Assembly (NCBI GenBank): GCA_945890485.1
Contig: CAMDCN010000015.1
Location: 1 to 64,000 of the forward strand
Reading direction: 5' to 3'
DNA from: Candidatus Sulfopaludibacter sp. SbA3
GTDB taxonomy: Bacteria > Acidobacteriota > Terriglobia > Bryobacterales > Bryobacteraceae
DNA length: 64,000 bases
This document shows positions 51,483-58,488 of the stretch, in pieces (positions within the stretch are counted from its first letter, which is position 1; each line of letters starts with the position of its first letter). The position numbers were made by a program, and so were the translations under genes. Under the pieces are notes generated by a model that ran no database searches, was not told the DNA's origin, and saw only the letters and a list, made by a program, of their open reading frames with translations.

Positions 51483-52586
51483 TCAAAGTCCGGCTAGTTC
51501 ACTGGCGAGCTCGAAAAGTCCAGCCGCCTCGACGTCCTCACTGATCCGGTAGCGGCCGGTGCCGGAATTGACGGCAACTCTTCGCGCCGGCCGGAGATCC
51601 AGGCAGGCATTGTGAAAGCCCTTCTCGGGCCGGGCGGAGACGCCGCGCTTGATATCGATAGCCCAGATTCCATGACCCGGAACTTCAAGTACCAGATCGA
51701 TTTCGGCTCCGGCGGCAGTGCGATAAAAACTCGCTATTGTGAACGGAGGTGCAGCGGCAAGCAGATTTTCAATGACGAAGCCCTCCCAGCTCAACCCCAC
51801 TACCGGATGGCCCGAAAGTGCATTGAAATCGGCGATCCCGAGTAGAGCGTGGACAATGCCGGAGTCGCGCACATAAACCTTCGGAGATTTGACGATCCGT
51901 TTTCCTGCGTTGGCGTGGTACGGTGGCAGGCGCCGTACAAGCAACAGATCGGAAAGCAGGTCAATGTAGCGAGCAGCGGTTTGAGCGCTGACCATGAGCG
52001 ATGTGGCGAGGCGCGACGCGTTCAGCAGCCCACCCTGATTGTGCGCAAGCATGATCCAAAGACGTTCCAGCGTCTCCGTCGGAATTCGCGGTCCGAGCAG
52101 GGGCAGTTCCCGCTCCAAATAGGAACGGATGAAGTCCTTTCTCCAGCCAAAACTGCCGCGGTCATCCGAAGCGAGATAACTGTCGGGAAAGCCGCCGCGG
52201 ACCCAGAGCCGAGTCGAATCCTCATTCGAGGAGTGCAGTTCGAGAACATCGAGGGGACCAAGGTCGACGTGGGTAATGCGGCCCGCGAGGCTTTCGCCCG
52301 ACTGGCGTAAAAGGTCCATCGAAGCTGACCCGAGGAGGAGATATCTTCCGGTCCGGAGGCCCTTCCGCCGGCCTTGATCGATGAGCCCGCGTAGGGCGGG
52401 GAACAGTTCCGGTACACGATGGACCTCGTCGAGGATAACGAGCCGGTCCTCGAATTGTTTCAGGAACAGCGCTGGCTCGGACAATTTCAAGCGGTCTTCG
52501 CGCGCTTCCAGGTCGAGGTAGAGTGACGGCGTCTGATCGGATAACTCCAAGGCGAGGGTGGTTCTGCCAAGCCGCCGCGGAATCAT
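51483..52586 (-). CDS. AAA/DUF4143 ATPase, N-terminally shortened (Walker A missing)
   Basis: About 367 residues from the ATG at 52586. The core of AAA_14-DUF4143 proteins is intact: RLVILDEVHRVPELFPALRGLID (Walker B and sensor), LLLGSASMDLLRQSGESLAGR, then the DUF4143 part with SYLERELPLLG, YIDLLSDLLLVRRLPPYHAN, KSPKVYVRDSGIVHALLG and the nuclease-like AEIDLVLEVPG-IWAIDIKRG end (parts shown). Usually the protein starts with about 30 residues ending in GPRQ-GKTT. Here MIPR runs straight into RLGRTTLALEL, as if about 25 codons were deleted, so the phosphate-binding loop has become LGRTT. ATP binding is therefore doubtful. These genes are often mobile and toxin-like. Confidence 0.65.
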   Translation of the reverse strand: MIPRRLGRTTLALELSDQTPSLYLDLEAREDRLKLSEPALFLKQFEDRLVILDEVHRVPELFPALRGLIDQGRRKGLRTGRYLLLGSASMDLLRQSGESLAGRITHVDLGPLDVLELHSSNEDSTRLWVRGGFPDSYLASDDRGSFGWRKDFIRSYLERELPLLGPRIPTETLERLWIMLAHNQGGLLNASRLATSLMVSAQTAARYIDLLSDLLLVRRLPPYHANAGKRIVKSPKVYVRDSGIVHALLGIADFNALSGHPVVGLSWEGFVIENLLAAAPPFTIASFYRTAAGAEIDLVLEVPGHGIWAIDIKRGVSARPEKGFHNACLDLRPARRVAVNSGTGRYRISEDVEAAGLFELASELAGL

Positions 52587-52910
52587 CCTTGCATATTGTC
52601 CACGGCGTGGAAGATTTGCAAGGTAGATCGCTCGTGCCCCTCCGGTTCGGCGAATGCCGATTTTTTTCTGCTTTCGAATCAGGGAGATGCAGCGGCAGCG
52701 TCCCTCGGTCGTCCCGCTCCGGTCTGACAATAGATCGAGGGGAGCAATCACCCGGCAGTTGCTAGTGGCCTGGCCTACAAACGAAGCCAATGTTTCCAGG
52801 AGCCACTACTCATCGATTCTATTTAGAATCAACGACATAAAAGGGAAAGAATGGCCTTTCGCCCCCACGTTTCAGCAAATTCTACGAACGAAGCCGATTC
52901 AGCCCCCGCA
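52587..52910. other. Intergenic, mostly featureless
   Basis: Between the start of the DUF4143 ATPase gene and the hairpin at 52911. An open frame continues upstream of the ATPase ATG without family match. The AT-rich stretch around 52,800-52,850 is the likeliest promoter zone. Nothing else recognised. Confidence 0.35.
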
Positions 52911-52945
52911 GCGTCCCAGCGGGGCTTTGAACCCCGCCGGGACGC
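52911..52945. terminator. Long GC hairpin behind the DUF1501 gene
   Basis: GCGTCCC-A-GCGGGG at 52911-52924 pairs with CCCCGC-C-GGGACGC at 52932-52945 with a 7-base loop and one mismatch. It lies just beyond the stop of the minus-strand DUF1501 gene. No T-run follows on that strand, so it may act as a transcript-stabilising hairpin rather than a terminator. Confidence 0.55.
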
Positions 52946-52951
52946 CAGGCA

Positions 52952-54337
52952 CTAAGCCAGAATCTCCTTGATCACCCGGCCTCCGATATCGGTCAGCTTC
53001 TTGTACCGCCCCGCATGCAGGTACGTCAGCCGGTCCTGCTCCAGGCCCATCAGATGCAGCAGCGTCGCATGCACGTCCCGCACCGGAATCGGGCTCCCCG
53101 CCGCCCGCACCGAAAAGTCGTCCGTCTCCCCAAACGTCGCCCCCTTCTTCACGTTCCCGCCCGCCATCCACACCGCTAACCCATACTGGTTGTGGTCCCG
53201 CCCCGGCTTGTCCGTCACCAGGTTGTTGTCAAACGGCGTCCGCCCCATCTCACTCGCCCACACCACCAGCGTGTCGTCCAGCAGCCCGCGCGCCTTCAGG
53301 TCCTGAATCAGCCCGCCCACCGGCTGGTCCACCTCCTTGCAGTGCTTCGGAATCCGCCCCTTCACGTCCCCGTGGTCGTCCCAACGGTCGCCCCCCGCAC
53401 CATGCAACGTCATCACGAACCGCACCCCCCGTTCCACCATCCGCCGGGCCAGCAAACACTGCCGCCCAAACGGCTCCGAGATCGGGTCGTCCATCCCATA
53501 TAGCTTCTTGGTCGCCGCCGTCTCCCCGTTCAAGTCCACCAGCTCCGGCGCCTTCGACTGCATCCGGAACGCCAGCTCATAGGCCGCTATCCGTGCCTCC
53601 AACTCGCCCGTGTTCGTCCGCCCTGCCCGGTGCTGCTCGTTCTGCCACTGCAGCAGGTCGAGCTCGGCCCGCTGCTGCCCCTCGCTCATCCCTTCCGGCC
53701 GCTTCAGGTCCACAATCGGCGTGTCCCCGTTCCGGAACAGCGTCCCCTGGTAAGCCGCCGGCAGAAACCCGTTGCCCCAAACGCCCGCCCCGCCAATCGT
53801 CGCGCCCCGCCGGTCCCCCAGCACCACAAAGCCCGGCAGATCCCGGTTTGCCGACCCCAGTCCATACGTCATCCACGCGCCCACGCTCGCCGACCCCGGG
53901 AACTGGTTCCCGGTCAGCGTGTGATATACCGCCGGCCCATGGTTGTTGTTGTCCACCTTCACCCCATGGACAAATGCCAGTTCATCCGCCACGCCGCCCA
54001 GCGCCGGCATCAGCTCCGACATCCAGCGCCCGCTCTGGCCCCACTGCCGCAGCGGCGCAATCGGCGGGATGATCCGGTTCGGCGCCGCCGAAAACGTCGC
54101 GATCTCCCCCTCGGTGTTGCCCGCTTGCGGCATCCGTTGCCCCGCCCGCTTCACCAGCTCAGGCTTGTTCTCGAACAGGTCCATCTGGCTCACGCCGCCT
54201 TCCATGAACAGGAAGATGCAGCTCTTCGCCCGCGCCGGCCAGTGCGCCACCTTCGGCGCCAATGGATTCTCCTGGCCCGCCAGCGCAATCCCGCCCAAGC
54301 CCAGATACGACTGTAATAACCAATCCCGTCTCGTCAT
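52952..54337 (-). CDS. DUF1501 domain protein (Tat-exported)
   Basis: A 461-residue protein beginning MTRRDWLLQSYLG, a twin-arginine-like signal, followed by the DUF1501 core: CIFLFMEGGVSQMDLFENKPEL, NQFPGSASVGAWMTYGLGS, MTLHGAGGDRWDDHGD and VVWASEMGRTPFDNN, then GRDHNQYGLAVWMAGGN (parts shown). It is the second member of the pair with the PSCyt1-DUF1549-DUF1553 gene, starting two bases after that gene's stop. The same pair exists at 28435-32096 in opposite orientation, but the sequences differ widely, so it is an old paralogue. Metal-binding residues of the alkaline phosphatase fold (D and H in WDDHGD and GRDHN) are present; the reaction is unknown. Confidence 0.8.
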   Translation of the reverse strand: MTRRDWLLQSYLGLGGIALAGQENPLAPKVAHWPARAKSCIFLFMEGGVSQMDLFENKPELVKRAGQRMPQAGNTEGEIATFSAAPNRIIPPIAPLRQWGQSGRWMSELMPALGGVADELAFVHGVKVDNNNHGPAVYHTLTGNQFPGSASVGAWMTYGLGSANRDLPGFVVLGDRRGATIGGAGVWGNGFLPAAYQGTLFRNGDTPIVDLKRPEGMSEGQQRAELDLLQWQNEQHRAGRTNTGELEARIAAYELAFRMQSKAPELVDLNGETAATKKLYGMDDPISEPFGRQCLLARRMVERGVRFVMTLHGAGGDRWDDHGDVKGRIPKHCKEVDQPVGGLIQDLKARGLLDDTLVVWASEMGRTPFDNNLVTDKPGRDHNQYGLAVWMAGGNVKKGATFGETDDFSVRAAGSPIPVRDVHATLLHLMGLEQDRLTYLHAGRYKKLTDIGGRVIKEILA

Positions 54338-54339
54338 AG

Positions 54340-56895
54340 CTACTCCACGTAGAGAAACTCGTTCGCGTTCAAGAGCACCCGGCAGATCGCCGCCAGGTCG
54401 CCCGTAAATCCCTTGTACCGTTCCAACTCAGCCGCCGACGGCGCGCGCCCCAGCACAATGCTGAAGGCCCGCTTCACCTGCACAGTCCGGTCCGTGCTCT
54501 CGGCGGCCACGCGCTTGGCCAACTGCGCCGCCTCTTCGTGCATCAGGTTCCCGTTCATCATTGCCAGCGCCTGCAGCGGCGTGGTCGTTGCGCTGCGCCG
54601 GTCGCAGCTCTCGCTGAACACCGGCGCATCGAACGCCGCCATCATCGGCAGCGGCATGCTCCGCCGCTGGAACGTATAAATGCTCCGCCGTCGGCCGTCC
54701 TCGTCCCGCTCGTTCGGCTCCCACATCGCGGCCCCGCCGCGCCCGTAGCGCGCAAAGTCCGCCAAGTCCGCCGGCAACGGAGGAAAGACGCTCGGCCCAC
54801 CACGCTCGGTGTTCAGCCGGCCGCTCAGGTACAGGATTGAGTCCCGCAACTCCTCGCCTTCCAGGCGCCGCCGCGGGAACCGCGAGAGCAGCTTGTTCTC
54901 TGTGTCCTTCTCCCAAGCCGGATTCTCGCCGCTCTGCCGGTAGGTCGCCGACAGCATGATCTTCCGGTGCATCGCCTTGATGCTCCAGCCGCTGTCCATG
55001 AACTCATGCGCCAGCCAATCGAGCAGCTCGGGATGCGTCGGCCGCTCCCCGTTCACGCCGAAGTCGCTCGGCGTCGCCACAATGCCGGTCCCGAAGTGAT
55101 ACTGCCAAATCCGGTTCGCCATCACCCGCGCCGTCAGCGGATTGTCCTTGCTCGCGATCCACTTCGCCAGCGTCAACCGGTGCCCGCGTGTTGGGAACTG
55201 CCGGTACCGGTCCGTCTCCAGCTTTGCGGCCTCCGCCTTGCCCGTAAAGGCCGTCGGGAAGCCCGCCTCGACTGGCTCCCCCGGCAGCCGGTAGTCGCCG
55301 CGCAGCAGCACCCGCACCGGCGCGATCGCCGGGCCGTTCGGCGGCCCGGGAACATTCTTCACCGTCAGTGCGACGGGCTGCCAGCGGCCCAGCCGCCGCT
55401 GCCAAACCTGCAAGCTCTCTGTCAGTTCGCCATGCCGCTCCCGCTCCGCTTCGCTGAACACCTTCGACTGCCGGTTGTTCATCTCCGCTCGCAGGTCGGT
55501 CACCTCGAGGACGTCGAAGCGCGCCGGGTCCAGCTTCAGCCGCGCCATCAGTTCCTTCTCGAGTGCGTCGAGCGCCGCCTTCTCCTCCGGGTCGCCCGTC
55601 CGGTCCGCGTCCTCTTTCACGAGGGCATAGTGCCGTTGCTCGTCCCGCGAGAACTGACTCTTCTCCTTCCGCCGCATCTCCAGCCGCAGGTCCGCAATGG
55701 TCGCCGGCTTCCCCGCCGCCAACTCCCGCCGTCGTGCCACCAGCTTGGGGAGAGCCTCTTTCTCGTAGGCGTCCCGCGCCGCCTTCTCCGGCCCATCCTT
55801 CAGCCGCGCCTCGATCTCCTTGATCTTGGCCTTCGCCTTCTCCGCGAACGCCTCATCGGCGTAGGGCACCGTGACGTTCTCCACCTGCACCGTGTTAAAG
55901 AACGCCTGCCAGCGGTAGTAATCCTTCTGCGGAATCGGGTCGTACTTATGGTCGTGGCAGCGGGCGCAACCCACCGTCAGGCCGAGGAACACCGAACTCG
56001 TCGCCGCCGTCACCTCCGCCAGATAATTTGCCCGCACCTCATCCGCGACGAGATTCGACCGGTCCCAAGGCGCCAGCCGCAGGAAGCCCAACGGTACATG
56101 GCCCTGAACATTCGGCGCGTAGTTGTTGCGAGACTGCGAATGCTCGTCCCCGCCCCCCAATTGTTGAATGATGAACTTGTCGTACGGTAAATCGCGGTTG
56201 AACGCCTCGATCACCCAGTCCCGGTACCGCCACGCGTTCCCGATCGCGCCGTCGCCTTCGAGTCCGCTAGTCTCTCCGTAGCGAGCGAGGTCCAGCCAAT
56301 GCCGCCCCCAGCGTTCGCCATAGCGAGGATCCGCCAACAGCCTCTCGACCAATTTCGGAAAATCGCCTTCGCGAACAAACTCCGCCATCTCTTCCGCGGT
56401 CGGAGGCAATCCGATTAAATCAAAATATGCGCGGCGAGCTAAAGTTCGCCGGTCTGCCTCCGGCGCCAAACCCAATCCCTTCGCCTTGAGCTTGGCGAGC
56501 ACAAACTCGTCGACGGACTTGCCTTGTGGCCGGACCGGTTTCTCATACGGCCAGCGCCATTCCTTTTTCGCGCTCGAATCTTCCGCGGGCAAACTTTTCA
56601 CCCAAGCTTCCAGTGTCTCGACGTCTTTTGCGGCGAGCGGCTTGCCGACCGGCATCTGCGGATTGAGTTCGCCCTTGACCATCTGGATCAGCGGACTCGT
56701 CTCCGGATGGCCTCCGATGACCGCTTTGCCATGCTTCTTCCCGCCCGAAATTACGAGATCGCGGCTTTCCACCGAAAAACCGCTCAGTTGCGACGTTCCG
56801 CCGTGACATTTCGCACAATGCGAAGCCAAAATCGGGGCAATCTCCCGATCGAAATCCGGCACGACCGCCGCAAATAAAAAAACCCAAGGCCACAT
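54340..56895 (-). CDS. PSCyt1-DUF1549-DUF1553 protein (planctomycete-type cytochrome)
   Basis: About 851 residues from the ATG at 56895 (MWPWVFLFAAVVPDF gives the signal peptide; the frame extends upstream to 56922). PSCyt1 (about 15-100) has the haem site CAKCHGG and a distal MPVGKPL. DUF1549 follows (about 130-330: LKAKGLGLAPEAD, YFDLIGLPPTAEE, WGRHWLDLARYGETSG, a second haem-like CARCHDHKYDP). A Lys/Glu-rich coiled-coil linker (about 350-470) leads to DUF1553 (about 560-820: RLTLAKWIASKDNPLTARVMANRIW, LLDWLAHEFMDSG, ATYRQSGE). It is the full-length form of the gene at 28435, which lacks PSCyt1. It lies upstream of DUF1501 (two-base gap). Proposed role: polysaccharide breakdown or electron transfer, unproven. 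Confidence 0.8.
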   Translation of the reverse strand: MWPWVFLFAAVVPDFDREIAPILASHCAKCHGGTSQLSGFSVESRDLVISGGKKHGKAVIGGHPETSPLIQMVKGELNPQMPVGKPLAAKDVETLEAWVKSLPAEDSSAKKEWRWPYEKPVRPQGKSVDEFVLAKLKAKGLGLAPEADRRTLARRAYFDLIGLPPTAEEMAEFVREGDFPKLVERLLADPRYGERWGRHWLDLARYGETSGLEGDGAIGNAWRYRDWVIEAFNRDLPYDKFIIQQLGGGDEHSQSRNNYAPNVQGHVPLGFLRLAPWDRSNLVADEVRANYLAEVTAATSSVFLGLTVGCARCHDHKYDPIPQKDYYRWQAFFNTVQVENVTVPYADEAFAEKAKAKIKEIEARLKDGPEKAARDAYEKEALPKLVARRRELAAGKPATIADLRLEMRRKEKSQFSRDEQRHYALVKEDADRTGDPEEKAALDALEKELMARLKLDPARFDVLEVTDLRAEMNNRQSKVFSEAERERHGELTESLQVWQRRLGRWQPVALTVKNVPGPPNGPAIAPVRVLLRGDYRLPGEPVEAGFPTAFTGKAEAAKLETDRYRQFPTRGHRLTLAKWIASKDNPLTARVMANRIWQYHFGTGIVATPSDFGVNGERPTHPELLDWLAHEFMDSGWSIKAMHRKIMLSATYRQSGENPAWEKDTENKLLSRFPRRRLEGEELRDSILYLSGRLNTERGGPSVFPPLPADLADFARYGRGGAAMWEPNERDEDGRRRSIYTFQRRSMPLPMMAAFDAPVFSESCDRRSATTTPLQALAMMNGNLMHEEAAQLAKRVAAESTDRTVQVKRAFSIVLGRAPSAAELERYKGFTGDLAAICRVLLNANEFLYVE

Positions 56896-56929
56896 GGTGA
56901 CATTGAGTCTATCGAAAAACAATTTTAAT

Positions 56930-57008
56930 GGCGACCCCAGAGGGATTCGAACCCTCGTTGACGCCGTGAAAGGGCGGTGTCCTAGGCCGGGCTAGACGAT
57001 GGGGTCGC
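56930..57008 (-). tRNA. tRNA-Glu (anticodon TTC)
   Basis: On the minus strand the molecule starts GCGACCC at 57008, has the D-arm with TAGCCC, the anticodon arm CCGCC-CTTTCAC-GGCG (anticodon TTC) and the T-arm with GGTTCGAATCC, and closes with GGGTCGC. The acceptor stem pairs perfectly. CCA is not encoded. The gene lies alone between the DUF1549 gene and a cytochrome c gene. Confidence 0.9.
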
Positions 57009-57078
57009 GATGAGCGAACAAAGACTAGGATACCGGGCGAGTGGACTAAACGTCAACCCGCCCGGCCATTTCGAAGGG

Positions 57079-57390
57079 TTAGAGGGTCTTGAGATACGCG
57101 AGGAGATTGGCCATATCCTCTTTTTCGAGCTGCTCTTCGTAAGGAGGCATCCCGTTGCCGCCCTTCTTGATCTTGTCGATTACCTTCTCCTCCGTCACTC
57201 CCTCTTTTTTGTAGAGAGCCTTTAAAGCAGGGGCATTCCCACGCTTTTCGTCGGTGTCGGTGTTGTGGCAACCCATACAGGCCGAGTTCTCAAACACTTC
57301 CTGGCCCTTCTTGGCATCTGCTGCCATCGCGGCGCCGGTCACAAGAATCGCCGGGGCGGCCAAGGCAAAAAAGCGCTTCATCATAGTCAT
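57079..57390 (-). CDS. Class I cytochrome c, small soluble type
   Basis: About 103 residues; the start could also be the third codon ATG. A signal peptide (FFALAAPAILVTGAAMAA) precedes the mature part with KKGQEVFENSACMGCHNTD, the CMGCH haem site with His as fifth ligand. The sixth ligand is probably Met in NGMPPYE, and the C-terminal helix EDMANLLAYLKTL completes the fold. It should carry electrons in the periplasm, for instance to an oxidase or to the multihaem proteins of this window. It stands alone behind the tRNA gene and diverges from the DUF2064 gene. Confidence 0.85.
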   Translation of the reverse strand: MTMMKRFFALAAPAILVTGAAMAADAKKGQEVFENSACMGCHNTDTDEKRGNAPALKALYKKEGVTEEKVIDKIKKGGNGMPPYEEQLEKEDMANLLAYLKTL

Positions 57391-57440
57391 GGATTTCCAA
57401 ACTCCTCAAAGGATCTAAACCGCTATTCTACAATCTGCCC

Positions 57441-58043
57441 ATGCGTCCCGTCATCTTGCTCTTCGCCAAGGCTCCGGTGCCAGGCCGCGTCAAAACCAGA
57501 CTTGCCGCTGGAATCGGCCCCGACCAGGCAGCCGACCTGCACAGACTCTTCGTCAATACGATGCTCCACCGCCTCTCCGGGTTCGGAGAAGTTGAACTGC
57601 ATCTCGACACCCTCACAGACGAATTTTCAAAGCAAAACGTTTCTCAGGTTCAACAATCGTCCGGAAATCTGGGAGACAGAATGCTGCACGCATTGACGCC
57701 GCGGTTGCCGGCTTTGCTGCTCGGTTCGGATTCACCAACGGTGCCGGACTCGCACATCCTCGCGATGATGGAGGCTTCGGCGGACGTGACCCTGGCGCCG
57801 ACGGACGACGGCGGCTACTGGGCGATCGCGGCGCGGCGGACGCATCCGGCGATGTTTGCCGGCGTTCGATGGTCGACGGCAGACGCGCTCGCCGACACGG
57901 CGGCGGCCTGCCGGGCGGCGGGGCTGACGGTTGCATTGGGACCATCCTGGTTCGACGTGGATGAACCCGAGGATCTTGGGCGCATCGCGGAATTCCTGGA
58001 GCAAAACGGCCACTTCGAACATCTCCCCCTGCATGGCACTTAA
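57441..58043 (+). CDS. DUF2064 / TIGR04282 glycosyltransferase-like protein
   Basis: A 200-residue protein with the nucleotide-sugar transferase signature of DUF2064: MRPVILLFAKAPVPGRVKTRLA at the start (nucleotide-binding, like the MobA/GlmU family), LLLGSDSPTVPDSHI with the metal-binding DxD-like GSD, LAPTDDGGYWAIA, then WFDVDEPEDLGRIAE. The natural substrate of the family is not established. The next gene, a Bcp peroxiredoxin, starts 11 bases before its stop, so they are co-transcribed. The gene diverges from cytochrome c with a short shared promoter region. Confidence 0.8.
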   Translation: MRPVILLFAKAPVPGRVKTRLAAGIGPDQAADLHRLFVNTMLHRLSGFGEVELHLDTLTDEFSKQNVSQVQQSSGNLGDRMLHALTPRLPALLLGSDSPTVPDSHILAMMEASADVTLAPTDDGGYWAIAARRTHPAMFAGVRWSTADALADTAAACRAAGLTVALGPSWFDVDEPEDLGRIAEFLEQNGHFEHLPLHGT

Positions 58044-58488
58044 AGTTGGCAGCAAAGCACCCGAATTGAAGCTCACCGACGAAGCGGGCAACCCGTTCAA
58101 GCTCTCCTCGCTGAAGGGCAAAACCGTCGTCCTATACTTCTACCCGAAAGCCGATACGCCAGGCTGCACCACCGAAAGCTGCGAGTTCCGCGATCACTCG
58201 CCGGCCTTTGCGGAGAAGGACGCCGTGATCATCGGCATCTCGCCGGACGCGTCGAAAGCGCAGTTGAAGTTCAAGTCGAAGTTCGACCTCCCGTTCTCGC
58301 TGCTCGCGGACTTTGAACACGCGGGGGCGGAGGCCTACGGCGTTTGGAAAGAGAAGTCGATGTACGGCAAGACGTATATGGGAGTAGAACGGACGACCTT
58401 CATCATCGGCCCGGACGGCAAGATCAAGCAGATTTTTGAAAAGGTGAAGCCGGCGGGACACGCGGCGGAAGTGCTGGCGGCCATCTAG
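58033..58488 (+). CDS. bcp: Thioredoxin-dependent peroxiredoxin (Bcp type)
   Basis: 151 residues from the ATG at 58033, which overlaps the DUF2064 gene. AhpC/TSA-type peroxiredoxin with KVGSKAPELKLTDEAGNPFKLS, then YFYPKADTPGCTTESCEFRD: peroxidatic Cys45 and resolving Cys50 in the CX4C spacing that defines the alpha-type Bcp/PrxQ branch. FSLLADFEHAGAEAYGVW and RTTFIIGPDGKI complete the family pattern. It reduces hydrogen and organic peroxides using thioredoxin. It is the second gene of a two-gene operon and ends head-on against mutS2 with a four-base overlap. Confidence 0.9.
   Translation: MALKVGSKAPELKLTDEAGNPFKLSSLKGKTVVLYFYPKADTPGCTTESCEFRDHSPAFAEKDAVIIGISPDASKAQLKFKSKFDLPFSLLADFEHAGAEAYGVWKEKSMYGKTYMGVERTTFIIGPDGKIKQIFEKVKPAGHAAEVLAAI

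Noticed and set aside
54967-56190. 407-residue plus-strand open frame rich in Arg, Leu and Pro
   Set aside because: Antisense of the PSCyt1-DUF1549-DUF1553 gene; low-complexity composition.
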